Source: Paracoccus sp. S1E-3
GTDB lineage: Bacteria; Pseudomonadota; Alphaproteobacteria; Rhodobacterales; Rhodobacteraceae
Length of the DNA: 64,000 nt
NCBI RefSeq assembly: GCF_013868135.1
Contig: NZ_JACEMU010000004.1
Coordinates: 1,922,001 to 1,986,000, forward strand
Direction of reading: 5' to 3'
Part shown: positions 54,602 through 63,569 of the stretch, piece after piece
How positions within the stretch are numbered: position 1 is the stretch's first letter
How the letters are laid out: the number at the start of each line of letters is the position of its first letter
Notes under the pieces: generated by a model
Databases searched by the model: none
What the model was told of the DNA's origin: nothing
Seen by the model: only the letters and a program-made list of their open reading frames with translations
Program-made: the position numbers and the translations under genes

Positions 54602-55837
54602 TTACTGGAAGGCCTGCAAGCCGGTCTGGCCGCGCCCGAGGATCAGCGCGTGCACGTCATGCGTGCCCTCATAGGTGTTCACGGCCTCCAGGTTCATCAC
54701 ATGGCGGATGACACCGTATTCGTCGCTGACGCCATTGCCGCCATGCATGTCGCGCGCCTCGCGTGCGATCGCCAGCGCCTTGCCGCAATTGTTGCGCTTC
54801 ATCAGGCTGATCAGCTCGGCCGAGTTCTCATGCGCGTCCATCATCCGGCCCAGCCGCAGCGCGCCCAGCAGACCCAGCGAAATCTCGGTCTGCATATCGG
54901 CCAGCTTCTTCTGGATCAGCTGGGTCGCGGCCAGGGGCTTGCCGAATTGCTTGCGGTCCATGGTGTATTGCCGCGCCGCGTGCCAGCAGGCCTCGGCCGC
55001 GCCCATGGCGCCCCAGCTGATGCCGTAACGCGCCCGGTTCAGGCAGCCGAAAGGTCCGGCCAGCCCCTCGGCATGGGGCAGCAGATGGTCTTCGCCGACA
55101 ATCACCTCGTCCATCTGGATCATCCCGGTGATCGAGGCGCGCAGGCTGAATTTCCCTTCGATCATCGGCGCGTTCAGGCCTTTCATGCCCTTTTCCAGCA
55201 CGAAACCACGAATCTTGCCACCATGGGCGTCCGATTTCGCCCAGATCACGAAGACATCGGCGATGGGCGAATTGGTGATCCAGTTCTTGGCGCCGGAAAT
55301 CGAATAGCCGCCATCCACCTTCCTGGCGCGGGTAATCATTGATCCGGGATCGGAGCCGTGGTCAGGTTCGGTCAGTCCGAAACACCCGACCCATTCGCCG
55401 GAAATCAGCTTCGGCAGATATTTCCGGCGCTGTTCGTCGCTGCCGTAGGCGAAGATAGGGTGCATCACCAGCGAGCTTTGCACCGACATCGCCGAGCGAT
55501 AGCCGGAATCGACCCGCTCGACCTCGCGCGCGACCAGGCCATAGCTGACATAATTCGCGCCGACGCCGCCGTATTCCTCGGGGATGGTGGGGCCAAGCAG
55601 GCCCAGTTCGCCCATTTCCGACATGATCTCGCGATGGAAGATCTCGTGGCGGTTGGCCTCGATCACACGGGATGCCAGCCTGTCCTGACAATAGGCGCGG
55701 GCGGCATCACGAATCATCCGCTCCTCCTCGGTCAGCAGGCTGTCGATGCCGAACGGGTCTTCCCAGTTCAGCGCCGCCAGCCGGGCGCGGGCGGATTCGG
55801 GCGTGGCGGCATGTATGCGGGGGGTGATCTGGTCCAT
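54602..55837 (-). CDS. gcdH: Glutaryl-CoA dehydrogenase (acyl-CoA dehydrogenase family)
   Basis: A 411-residue flavoenzyme that best matches GcdH, which oxidises and decarboxylates glutaryl-CoA to crotonyl-CoA in lysine, tryptophan and aromatic degradation. The catalytic Glu is in [20 protein letters not shown], a block characteristic of GcdH. The FAD/substrate region [15 protein letters not shown] and [20 protein letters not shown] are also typical. It diverges from the aryl-CoA cluster across 144 bases that contain a perfect palindrome, suggesting shared control and a role downstream of ring cleavage. Confidence 0.9.
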   Translation of the reverse strand: MDQITPRIHAATPESARARLAALNWEDPFGIDSLLTEEERMIRDAARAYCQDRLASRVIEANRHEIFHREIMSEMGELGLLGPTIPEEYGGVGANYVSYGLVAREVERVDSGYRSAMSVQSSLVMHPIFAYGSDEQRRKYLPKLISGEWVGCFGLTEPDHGSDPGSMITRARKVDGGYSISGAKNWITNSPIADVFVIWAKSDAHGGKIRGFVLEKGMKGLNAPMIEGKFSLRASITGMIQMDEVIVGEDHLLPHAEGLAGPFGCLNRARYGISWGAMGAAEACWHAARQYTMDRKQFGKPLAATQLIQKKLADMQTEISLGLLGALRLGRMMDAHENSAELISLMKRNNCGKALAIAREARDMHGGNGVSDEYGVIRHVMNLEAVNTYEGTHDVHALILGRGQTGLQAFQ

Positions 55838-55889
55838 GAGGCTCTCGCGGCTGGGAATATGCGAGCCGTTCTAAAGTTCGTGCTTAAAT

Positions 55890-55905
55890 ATTTCAAGCTT
55901 GAAGT
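55890..55905. promoter_or_regulatory. Palindromic operator between divergent promoters
   Basis: TTCAAGCTTGAA (55892-55903) is a perfect 12-bp palindrome, flanked by a further pairing A/T one base out. TTGAAG (55899-55904) with TAGGGT 17 bases on could be the plus-strand promoter. On the minus strand TTGAAA (55896-55891) with TAGAAC 17 bases on could serve gcdH. The size and symmetry suit MarR-family regulators of aromatic-acid pathways. No such regulator gene is in the window. Confidence 0.6.
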
Positions 55906-55981
55906 GATATCCGCTCTGGCATAGGGTCGAGAGGATCGGGCATGAATCACCCATGCCGCTGAATTCGTGAGGAGAGAGTCC

Positions 55982-58276
55982 ATGCGCATCGCGTGTCTCG
56001 GGGGCGGTCCGGCCGGGCTTTATTTCGCCATTTCCATGAAGCTCCGCGATCCCGCGCATGAGGTTGTGGTGATCGAACGCAACCGCGCCAACGACACCTT
56101 CGGCTGGGGCGTGGTACTGTCGGACGAGGTGCTGGACAAGCTGGGCCGGAATGATCCCGTCAGCGCGCAGGCGATCCGCGACCATTTCGTCTATTGGGAC
56201 GATATCGCGGTGATTCATGACGGGGTGCGCAATGTCTCGGGCGGGCATGGCTTCGCCGGGATCGGGCGCAAGCAGATGCTGATCTTGCTGCAGGAACGCG
56301 CCCGCGAACTGGGGGTCCACCTGCGGTTCGAAACCGAATTCGGCGATGCCGCCGATTACCAGAAGGAATATGATCTGGTGGTGGCCTGCGACGGCATCAA
56401 TTCGCGCGTCCGCAACGAATATGCCGACGTGTTCAAGCCCGATGTCGAGATGCGCGAGACCAAGTTCATCTGGCTGGGCACGCATCAGAAATTCGACGAC
56501 GCCTTCACCTTCATCTTCGAGAAGACCGAACATGGCTGGATGTGGGCGCATGTCTATCAATTCGATGCCGATACCGCGACCTTCATCGTCGAATGCCAGC
56601 AGGACACCTGGGACCGCTGGGGGTTCGAGGGGATGACCAAGGAAGAAACGGTCGAGACCTGCCGGAAGGTCTTTGCCCGCCATCTGGACGGGCACGAGCT
56701 GATCTCGAACGCGGCGCATCTGCGCGGCTCGGCGGTGTGGATGAATTTCCCGCGGGTGATCTGCGAGAAATGGCATCACGAAAACATCGTGCTGATGGGC
56801 GATGCGGCGGCGACGGCGCATTTTTCCATCGGCTCCGGCACCCGGCTGGCCTTTGAAAGCGCGATCACGCTGGCGGATTACCTGCACAGCGAATCCAGCA
56901 TGGAAGCCGCATTCGAGCGCTATCAGGACGAACGCCGGCTGGAGGTGCTGCGCCTGCAATCGGCTGCCCGCAACAGTCTGGAATGGTTCGAACAGGTCGA
57001 GCGCTATCTCGGGCTGGACCCGGTTCAGTTCAACTATTCCCTGCTGACCCGCAGCCAGCGGATCAGCCATGAAAACCTGCGCCTGCGCGATGGCCAGTGG
57101 CTGCAATCGGCCGAGCGCTGGTTCCAGACCCAAGCCGGTATGGCCCCCGACGCGCCGGTGCGCGCGCCGATGTTCGCGCCCTTCCGGCTGCGCGACATGG
57201 CGCTGGAGAACCGCATCGTGGTCTCGCCCATGGCGCAATACAAGGCCGTGGATGGGACGCCCACCGACTGGCATTTCGTTCATTACGCCGAACGCGCCAA
57301 GGGCGGCGCCGGGCTGGTCTATACCGAAATGACCTGCGTGTCGCCCGAAGGCCGGATCACGCCCGGCTGTCCGGGGCTTTATGCGCCCGAACACGAGGCC
57401 GCATGGAAGCGGCTGGTGGATTTCGTCCATGCCGAGACCGATGCGAAGATCTGCTGCCAGATCGGGCATTCGGGGCGCAAGGGGTCGACCAATATCGGGT
57501 GGGAGGGGATGGACAAGCCGCTCGCCTCCGGGAACTGGGATCTGGTCTCGGCCTCGGCGATCCCTTGGTCCAGCGAGAATGCGGTGCCGCGCGCGGCCAC
57601 CCAGGCCGATCTGGACGCGATCAAGGCGCAATTCGTCGCGGCAGCCGAAATGGCCGAGCGCGCGGGCTTCGACATGATCGAGCTTCATGCCGCCCATGGC
57701 TATCTGATCTCGTCCTTCATCTCGCCGGTGTCGAACCAGCGGACGGATGAATATGGCGGCAGTCTGGAAAACCGCCTGCGCTGGCCGCTGGAGGTTTTCG
57801 AAGCCATGCGTGCCGTCTGGCCCGAAGACAAGCCGATGTCGGTCAGGATTTCCGCCAATGACTGGATCGGCGACGGCGGCGTGACACCCGCCGAGGCGGT
57901 GGAGATCGCCCGCGCCTTCCGTGCGGCGGGGGCGGATATCATCGACGTGTCGGCGGGACAGACCTCGGTGGAGGCGCGGCCGGTTTACGGGCGCATGTTC
58001 CAGACGCCCTTTTCGGACCGGATCCGCAACGAAATCGGCATCGCCACCATGGCCGTCGGCAATATCTACGAGGCCGATCATGCCAATTCGATCCTGATGG
58101 CGGGCCGCGCCGATCTGGTGGCGGTCGGCCGCCCGCATCTGGCCGATCCCTATTGGACTTTTCACGAGGCGACGAAGATCGGCGACCGCGACGCCGTCTG
58201 GCCCAAGCCCTATCTGGCGGGCCGCGACCAGTCCTGGCGGCTGGCCGAACGCGAGGCCGAGGCGATCCGCGCATGA
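55982..58276 (+). CDS. Aryl-CoA monooxygenase/reductase fusion (2-aminobenzoyl-CoA or salicylyl-CoA type)
   Basis: A 764-residue two-domain flavoprotein. Residues 1 to ~390 are an FAD hydroxylase ([53 protein letters not shown]). From about 400 it is an old-yellow-enzyme FMN reductase ([61 protein letters not shown]). The architecture is that of 2-aminobenzoyl-CoA monooxygenase/reductase of Azoarcus evansii and the bacterial salicylyl-CoA 5-hydroxylase group. It oxygenates and reduces the CoA-activated ring without classical ring cleavage. ATG 55982 follows GAGGAGAGAGTCC; the upstream GTG is not used. It is the first gene of a six-gene operon. Confidence 0.88.
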   Translation: MRIACLGGGPAGLYFAISMKLRDPAHEVVVIERNRANDTFGWGVVLSDEVLDKLGRNDPVSAQAIRDHFVYWDDIAVIHDGVRNVSGGHGFAGIGRKQMLILLQERARELGVHLRFETEFGDAADYQKEYDLVVACDGINSRVRNEYADVFKPDVEMRETKFIWLGTHQKFDDAFTFIFEKTEHGWMWAHVYQFDADTATFIVECQQDTWDRWGFEGMTKEETVETCRKVFARHLDGHELISNAAHLRGSAVWMNFPRVICEKWHHENIVLMGDAAATAHFSIGSGTRLAFESAITLADYLHSESSMEAAFERYQDERRLEVLRLQSAARNSLEWFEQVERYLGLDPVQFNYSLLTRSQRISHENLRLRDGQWLQSAERWFQTQAGMAPDAPVRAPMFAPFRLRDMALENRIVVSPMAQYKAVDGTPTDWHFVHYAERAKGGAGLVYTEMTCVSPEGRITPGCPGLYAPEHEAAWKRLVDFVHAETDAKICCQIGHSGRKGSTNIGWEGMDKPLASGNWDLVSASAIPWSSENAVPRAATQADLDAIKAQFVAAAEMAERAGFDMIELHAAHGYLISSFISPVSNQRTDEYGGSLENRLRWPLEVFEAMRAVWPEDKPMSVRISANDWIGDGGVTPAEAVEIARAFRAAGADIIDVSAGQTSVEARPVYGRMFQTPFSDRIRNEIGIATMAVGNIYEADHANSILMAGRADLVAVGRPHLADPYWTFHEATKIGDRDAVWPKPYLAGRDQSWRLAEREAEAIRA

Positions 58277-59016
58277 GCGTTGAAGGCAAGCATATCGTCG
58301 TCACCGGCGGCGGCTCGGGCGTGGGTGCGGCTACCGCTCTAGCGCTGGCGGAGGCCGGGGCGCGGATCACCATCATGGGCCGGCGCGAGGCGCCCTTGCG
58401 CGAACAGGGCCTGCCCTATCAGGTCTGCGATGTGACCGATGCGGATGCGGTGGCCGCCGCCTTTGCAGCGGCACGGGAGGCGCAGGGGCCGATTCTTGGC
58501 GTGATCGCCAATGCCGGGGCGGCGGAAAGCCTGCCTTTCGCCAAGATGCCCGCCGGCATGCTGGCCGACATGCTGGCGGTGAATCTGGTGGGCGTGGCGA
58601 ATGTCTGGCAGGCGGCGCTGCCTGATATGAAAGGGGCGGGCTGGGGGCGGATGATCGCCGTGGCCTCGACCGCCGGGCTGAAAGGCTATCCTTACGTTTC
58701 GGCCTATGTCGCCGCCAAGCATGGCGTGGTGGGCCTGACCCGCGCGCTGGCGCTGGAACTGGCCAGCAGCGGCATCACCGTGAACGCCATCTGCCCCGGA
58801 TTCATCGAGACGCCGATGCTTGACCGCTCCATCGCGAACATCATCGACAAGACCGGCATGAGCGAGGCCGACGCCCGCGCCGCCCTGGTCAAGGACAACC
58901 CGCAGAAGCGCTTCATCCAGACCGATGAGGTCGCGGGCGCGGCGCTGTATCTTATGTCGGACGCCGCACGTTCGGTGAACGGCCACACCCTGACCCTCTC
59001 GGGAGGAGAGATCTGA
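58273..59016 (+). CDS. Short-chain dehydrogenase (3-hydroxyacyl-CoA type)
   Basis: A 247-residue classical SDR. The NAD(P) motif is [12 protein letters not shown], with NAGAAES (NAG) and the catalytic Ser in VASTAGLKG. The YVAAK motif is intact ([13 protein letters not shown]), then [10 protein letters not shown]. In this cluster it probably oxidises or reduces a hydroxy group on the alicyclic CoA intermediate. The start overlaps the preceding stop (ATGA) and its own stop overlaps the next start (TGATG). Confidence 0.88.
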   Translation: MSVEGKHIVVTGGGSGVGAATALALAEAGARITIMGRREAPLREQGLPYQVCDVTDADAVAAAFAAAREAQGPILGVIANAGAAESLPFAKMPAGMLADMLAVNLVGVANVWQAALPDMKGAGWGRMIAVASTAGLKGYPYVSAYVAAKHGVVGLTRALALELASSGITVNAICPGFIETPMLDRSIANIIDKTGMSEADARAALVKDNPQKRFIQTDEVAGAALYLMSDAARSVNGHTLTLSGGEI

Positions 59017-59816
59017 TGCGCAGCGACGTGCAGCACTTCAAGCTTGCGATCAAGGACGGCATCGCCACCGTCGCGCTCGACCGGCCGGAACGGAAGAACC
59101 CGCTCAGCTTCGACAGCTATGCCGAGCTGCGCGACTGGTTCCGCGATCTTCATTACGCGGATGACGTGAAGGCGGTGGTCTTCGGACCGAATGGCGGGAA
59201 TTTCAGCTCTGGCGGGGATGTGCACGAGATCATCGGGCCGCTTACGAAGATGAACATGAAGGAGTTGATGCGCTTCACCCGGATGACCGGCGATCTGGTC
59301 AAGGCGATGATCGGCTGCGGCAAGCCGATCATCGCGGCGGTCGATGGCGTCTGTGCCGGCGCTGGGGCGATCATCGCCATGGCCTCGGACCTGCGCGTCG
59401 CCACGCCCGAAGCGAAGACCGCCTTCCTGTTCAACCGGGTGGGCCTCGCCGGCTGCGACATGGGGGCCTGCGCGATCCTGCCGCGCATCATCGGGCAGGG
59501 ACGGGCGGCGGAACTGCTGTATCTCGGCCGCGCGATGAGCGCCGAGGAAGGGCTGAACTGGGGCTTCTTCAACCGGGTCGTGCCGCAGGCCAAGCTGATG
59601 GACGAGGCGCAGGACATCGCGCAGCGAATCGCCGCCGGCCCGAACTTCGCCAATATGATGACCAAGACCATGCTGGCGCAGGAATGGTCGATGAGCCTCG
59701 ATCAGGCGATCGAGGCCGAGGCGCAGGCGCAGGCGATCTGCATGCAGGGGCAGGATTTCCACCGCGCCTATCACGCCTTCGTCGCCAAGGAAAAACCTGT
59801 CTTCGAGGGCGACTGA
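59016..59816 (+). CDS. Enoyl-CoA hydratase/isomerase family protein
   Basis: A 266-residue crotonase-fold enzyme. The CoA oxyanion hole is formed by [11 protein letters not shown] and by [20 protein letters not shown]. The later block is [20 protein letters not shown], where many crotonases have P-D-G-G-T; this variation suggests a specialised hydratase or ring hydrolase acting on a cyclic enoyl-CoA. It overlaps both neighbours by one base, so it is tightly bound to the operon. Confidence 0.87.
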   Translation: MRSDVQHFKLAIKDGIATVALDRPERKNPLSFDSYAELRDWFRDLHYADDVKAVVFGPNGGNFSSGGDVHEIIGPLTKMNMKELMRFTRMTGDLVKAMIGCGKPIIAAVDGVCAGAGAIIAMASDLRVATPEAKTAFLFNRVGLAGCDMGACAILPRIIGQGRAAELLYLGRAMSAEEGLNWGFFNRVVPQAKLMDEAQDIAQRIAAGPNFANMMTKTMLAQEWSMSLDQAIEAEAQAQAICMQGQDFHRAYHAFVAKEKPVFEGD

Positions 59817-60976
59817 TGGCCGATAAGACCTTTCTCGACTGGCCGTTTTTCGATGACCGCCACCGCGCTTTGGCGGCAGAGGTCGATGCCTGGGCGGCGG
59901 AGTCGCTGGCGCATGTCAATCACGCGGATGCCGATGCGGCTTGCCGTGCCTTGGTCCGTGCGATGGGGGATGCGGGCATCCTGACCCATTCCGCCGTGGG
60001 CCCGGCAGGCGGCACGCTGGATGTGCGCAGCCTGTGCCTGATCCGCGAGACGCTGGCGCGCCATGATGGGCTGGCGGATTTCGCCTTTGCCATGCAGGGG
60101 CTGGGGACGGGCGCGATCTCGCTGTTCGGGACCGAGGCGCAGAGGGCCGAATGGCTGCCGCAGACGCGGACGGGCAAGGCGATTTCGGCCTTTGCGCTGA
60201 CCGAGCCGCAATCGGGGTCGGATGTGGCCAATTCCACCATGACCGCCACGCGGGACGGCGACGACTATTTGCTGAACGGCGAAAAGACCTGGATCTCGAA
60301 TGGCGGGATCGCGGATGTCTATACGCTGTTCGCCCGCACCGGCGAGGCGCCGGGCGCGAAAGGCCTGTCGGCCTTCATCCTGCCGGCCGGTCTGCCGGGA
60401 TTCGAGATCGCCGAGCGGCTGGAAACGATTGCCCCGCATCCGCTGGCCACCCTGCGCTTTACCGATTGTCGCATCCCGGCAAGCGCGATGCTGGGTCAGC
60501 CGGGACAGGGCTTTCGGATCGCCATGTCGGTGCTGGATGTGTTCCGCGCCACCGTCGCCGCGGCCGCTTTGGGCTTTGCCCGCCGCGCGCTGGATGAGGC
60601 CCTGGACCGAGTGACCGCCCGCCATGTGCAGGGCGCGCCCCTTTTTGAATTGCAGATGGTGCAGGGCCACATCGCCGATATGGCGCTGGATGTGGATGCC
60701 AGCGCCCTGCTGGTTTACCGCGCCGCCTGGACCAAGGACAGCGGCGCGCCGCGCGTCACGCGCGAGGCGGCGATGGCGAAGCTGTTCGCGACCGAACAGG
60801 CCCAGCAGGTGATCGACAAGGCGGTGCAGCTGCATGGCGGCGACGGCGTGCGCTCGGGCCAGATGGTCGAGCGGCTGTATCGCGACATCCGGGCGCTGCG
60901 GATTTATGAAGGCGCCTCGGACGTGCAGCGGGTGGTGATCGCGCGGCAAGCGCTTGCTGCCCATCAGGAGGGCTGA
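59816..60976 (+). CDS. Acyl-CoA dehydrogenase
   Basis: A 386-residue acyl-CoA dehydrogenase. FAD/substrate contacts are in [14 protein letters not shown] and [20 protein letters not shown]; the catalytic Glu is in [39 protein letters not shown] is the family C-terminal block. In this operon it would desaturate an alicyclic or opened-chain CoA thioester during beta-oxidation. ATG 59816 shares a base with the previous stop; the longer open frame runs in the shadow of the hydratase gene. Confidence 0.9.
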   Translation: MADKTFLDWPFFDDRHRALAAEVDAWAAESLAHVNHADADAACRALVRAMGDAGILTHSAVGPAGGTLDVRSLCLIRETLARHDGLADFAFAMQGLGTGAISLFGTEAQRAEWLPQTRTGKAISAFALTEPQSGSDVANSTMTATRDGDDYLLNGEKTWISNGGIADVYTLFARTGEAPGAKGLSAFILPAGLPGFEIAERLETIAPHPLATLRFTDCRIPASAMLGQPGQGFRIAMSVLDVFRATVAAAALGFARRALDEALDRVTARHVQGAPLFELQMVQGHIADMALDVDASALLVYRAAWTKDSGAPRVTREAAMAKLFATEQAQQVIDKAVQLHGGDGVRSGQMVERLYRDIRALRIYEGASDVQRVVIARQALAAHQEG

Positions 60977-60978
60977 GG

Positions 60979-61386
60979 ATGCATTTCCGCTTTCCCCAGA
61001 AGATCCTGTTCAAGCATTGCGACCCGGCGGGGATCGTCTTCTATCCCCGTTATTTCGAGATCATCAACGACGCCGTCGAGGCGATGTTTTCCGACCTGAT
61101 CGGCTGGCCGTTCGAGGAGATGCACAACGGATCGGGCGTGCCGACCGCGACGATCAGCGTCGATTTCACCGCCCCCAGCCGCCACGGCGATCAGATCGCG
61201 CTGGAGATCACCATCGCAAGGCTGGGCCGGTCCAGCATGGTGCTGAAGACGGTGGCCATGGCGGACGAGGAAACCCGCTTCATCGCCGACCACGTTCTGG
61301 TCTGCGTCAACGAGGAGGGCCGTCCGCGCAGCTGGCCCGATGCCGTGCGCAAGAAAGTCAACGCTATCATGGAGGGTTCGGTATGA
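60979..61386 (+). CDS. Hotdog-fold acyl-CoA thioesterase
   Basis: A 135-residue thioesterase of the 4-hydroxybenzoyl-CoA thioesterase/YbgC class. The signature is FKHCDPAGIVFYPRYFEIIN with the catalytic Asp in CDPAG. The rest follows the hotdog fold (SVDFTAPSRHGDQIALEIT). It may hydrolyse dead-end aryl- or alicyclic-CoA and so recover CoA. It starts two bases after the dehydrogenase stop and overlaps the RidA gene by four bases. Confidence 0.88.
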   Translation: MHFRFPQKILFKHCDPAGIVFYPRYFEIINDAVEAMFSDLIGWPFEEMHNGSGVPTATISVDFTAPSRHGDQIALEITIARLGRSSMVLKTVAMADEETRFIADHVLVCVNEEGRPRSWPDAVRKKVNAIMEGSV

Positions 61387-61784
61387 AGCCAGTGACGATT
61401 CACCCGGAGGGCTGGGCGCCCGCGCTTGGATACGCCAATGGCATGCTGATGCCCGATGGCACGCTGCATATCGGCGGCCAGATCGGCTGGAATGCCGACA
61501 AGGTCTTCGAGGCGAAGGACTTCATCGGCCAGATGGAGCAGTGCCTGAACAATATCGTATCGGTGGTGCGCGCGGCGGGCGGAGAGGTAACGGATATCGG
61601 CCGGCTGACATGGTTCGTGAAGGACAAATCGGATTACCTCGCCAACCAGCGCGCCATCGGCGAGGCCTATCGCCGCGTCATGGGCAAGCATTTCCCGGCG
61701 ATGTCGATGCTGGTCATCAAGGACCTGATCGAGGACGAGGCCCTGATCGAGATCGAAGCGACCGCCTGTATCCGCCACGGCTGA
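61383..61784 (+). CDS. RidA family enamine/imine deaminase
   Basis: A 133-residue RidA/YjgF/Rid-family protein. Typical blocks are DGTLHIGGQIGWNADKVF, QMEQCLNNIVSVVRAAGGEV, RLTWFVKDKSDYLANQ and, at the end, LIEIEATACIRHG; an Arg corresponding to the catalytic Arg of RidA cannot be assigned without alignment. RidA proteins hydrolyse reactive enamines and imines to ketones and ammonia. Its place in an aryl-CoA operon points to an amino-substituted substrate. ATGA overlap with the thioesterase gene. Last gene of the operon. Confidence 0.87.
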   Translation: MKPVTIHPEGWAPALGYANGMLMPDGTLHIGGQIGWNADKVFEAKDFIGQMEQCLNNIVSVVRAAGGEVTDIGRLTWFVKDKSDYLANQRAIGEAYRRVMGKHFPAMSMLVIKDLIEDEALIEIEATACIRHG

Positions 61785-62041
61785 GAAAGCTTCCTCGTGA
61801 TCGATCCGGTCGCCGAGGGCGGGCAGGTCGGCCGCCGCCGCGGGCAGGTTCTCCGGTGGCGAAGACCTGTGGGCGCCCGGCCGGCATCGGGGCGCCCGAA
61901 GGTCGGAACCCTGCCTCGGGCGCTGTTCCGGCCTTCGGGCCGACCGGCGGGAAGGCCCCCAATGTCCCGGCACCCCTTGGAACTCATTGGGCGTTTCGGC
62001 GCGGCCGGCCGGGCATGGCGCGGAGGATCAACCGCGCGCCC

Positions 62042-62057
62042 CGTTTCACGTGAAGCT
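62042..62057. other. parS-like palindrome
   Basis: CGTTTCACGTGAAGCT matches the ParB-binding consensus TGTTTCACGTGAAACA at 13 of 16 positions, including the whole TTTCACGTGAA core. It overlaps the iorB stop codon. One near-match could be chance; a real site would place this window near the replication origin or on a partitioned replicon. Confidence 0.3.
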
Positions 62058-63569
62058 TTTCACCGTCTGCAAGGCGCCATCCAGCGCGCGGCCCTCCTCG
62101 TCCTGCAAGGCGGCCTCGCGCAGGCGGCGGATCCAGTCGGCGGCGTCCTCGCGCCCCTCGACCAGGGCCGCCCCCTCCATCACACGGGCAAATTTCGACT
62201 GGCCACGCGCATGGGTGTCGGAATAGCCTTTGATGAGGCGCTGATTGCGCAAAAGCTCGATCGCGACCTCGGGGCGGGCCGCGGCTACCCGGTCCAGCCA
62301 GGCGTGCAGATGCGCCATTTCCTGGGCGTGGCGTAGCGTGCGCCTGCGCCAGCCTTTCGCGCCGGCCAGCAGATACAGCATCGAAAAGCCGATGATCCCG
62401 TCAGTGCGGATGCGTCGGCCCCGGTTGAACAGCCGGTCGATCAGCGCCATCCGCTTCGGATTGGCCTGCCAACGCGCGCCGATCCCGGCAGGCATAAGCG
62501 AGACGATTTCCTCGGCCCGCGGGTGCAGGAATTCGGTGACGCGCATCAGCTGGCCGGACTTCAGTCGCATCTCGCGGGCGATACGGGGCCCGCGCTGGGG
62601 CCGCGTCTTGGCATTGGCCACGCGGATGATGTCGTCATAGGCCATGGCATTGGCGATGTATTTCGCCGCCTCGCGCGTCAGATGACCATCGCCGGGGTCC
62701 AGTGTCGCCAGCGATTGCAGCCGCGCCAGATATTCCCGCCCATATGCGAGATCCTGAAAGTCCACCACCTTGCGCAGTCCGGCGAGCGCCATTTCCGCCG
62801 CCGCCGCGGGCAGCGCGTCGATCTCGGCGCGCAGGCTCTGCCATTCCCGCAGCAAGGCCTCGGGGCCGGTGGCCAAGGGGGCAGGGATGGTCCCGGCCTC
62901 GGCCTCGGGTGCGGGGGCGGCCGGCGCGGATGCCGCGTCAAACCCGGCGGAGAAGGCGCGCAGGCTGGGTTCGATCCCTTTGCCGCTGGCGCGGATGGCG
63001 TCCTCGAATGCGGTGCGGGGGAAGGGCAGCGCGCCCGATCCCGCCAGCGCGCCGAAAAGCGTGGCCGAAATGACCGCGCCCGAGGCAACCGCCAGCGCCT
63101 CGAAATCCGCGGCGATCAGCCGCCGCGCGGCCAGTCCGGCGGCGGCCATCACCTCATCCGAGGAGGCGATACCGTCGCCCGGCACCATCTTCTCCGACAC
63201 CGCCAGCGCCCGGTGGGTCGAGGTGATCAGCACCGTCCGGTCAGGGGTGACGAAGCCGCGCATGATCGACCGCCCGGCCTCCATCATTTCCGCCGTAATC
63301 ATCACATCGACATCCCCGGCCGCGGGCATCAGCGAAAACACCGGCATCTGCGGCCCTGCCGGCGCCATCTCGACATAATAGACGGTGGCCCCGGTGCGCT
63401 GCGCCACGCCCGCCACGCTGGTCGCCTGCGCGACAAAGCCATTGGCGCGCGCCAGCCCTTCGATCCAGCTGGTCAGCACGCCGCCGCCCTGACCGCCCAC
63501 GGCCAGAATGGCGACCTTGATGATGCCGGTCGAGACGGTCAGTTCCGCCGGTTTCGGATGCGCGTTCAT
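62046..63569 (-). CDS. iorB: Indolepyruvate ferredoxin oxidoreductase, beta-subunit family (long form)
   Basis: A 507-residue protein whose N-terminal ~200 residues are the gamma-type 2-oxoacid:ferredoxin oxidoreductase domain (IIKVAILAVGGQGGGVLTSW, SVAGVAQRTGATVYYVEMAP). The C-terminal ~280 residues are a helical extension absent from the short archaeal IorB (KYIANAMAYDDIIRVANAKT, RIAREMRLKSGQLMRVTEFL). With IorA it would convert an aryl pyruvate to aryl-acetyl-CoA, reducing ferredoxin. ATG 63569 overlaps the iorA stop (ATGA). It converges on the RidA gene. Confidence 0.87.
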   Translation of the reverse strand: MNAHPKPAELTVSTGIIKVAILAVGGQGGGVLTSWIEGLARANGFVAQATSVAGVAQRTGATVYYVEMAPAGPQMPVFSLMPAAGDVDVMITAEMMEAGRSIMRGFVTPDRTVLITSTHRALAVSEKMVPGDGIASSDEVMAAAGLAARRLIAADFEALAVASGAVISATLFGALAGSGALPFPRTAFEDAIRASGKGIEPSLRAFSAGFDAASAPAAPAPEAEAGTIPAPLATGPEALLREWQSLRAEIDALPAAAAEMALAGLRKVVDFQDLAYGREYLARLQSLATLDPGDGHLTREAAKYIANAMAYDDIIRVANAKTRPQRGPRIAREMRLKSGQLMRVTEFLHPRAEEIVSLMPAGIGARWQANPKRMALIDRLFNRGRRIRTDGIIGFSMLYLLAGAKGWRRRTLRHAQEMAHLHAWLDRVAAARPEVAIELLRNQRLIKGYSDTHARGQSKFARVMEGAALVEGREDAADWIRRLREAALQDEEGRALDGALQTVKSFT

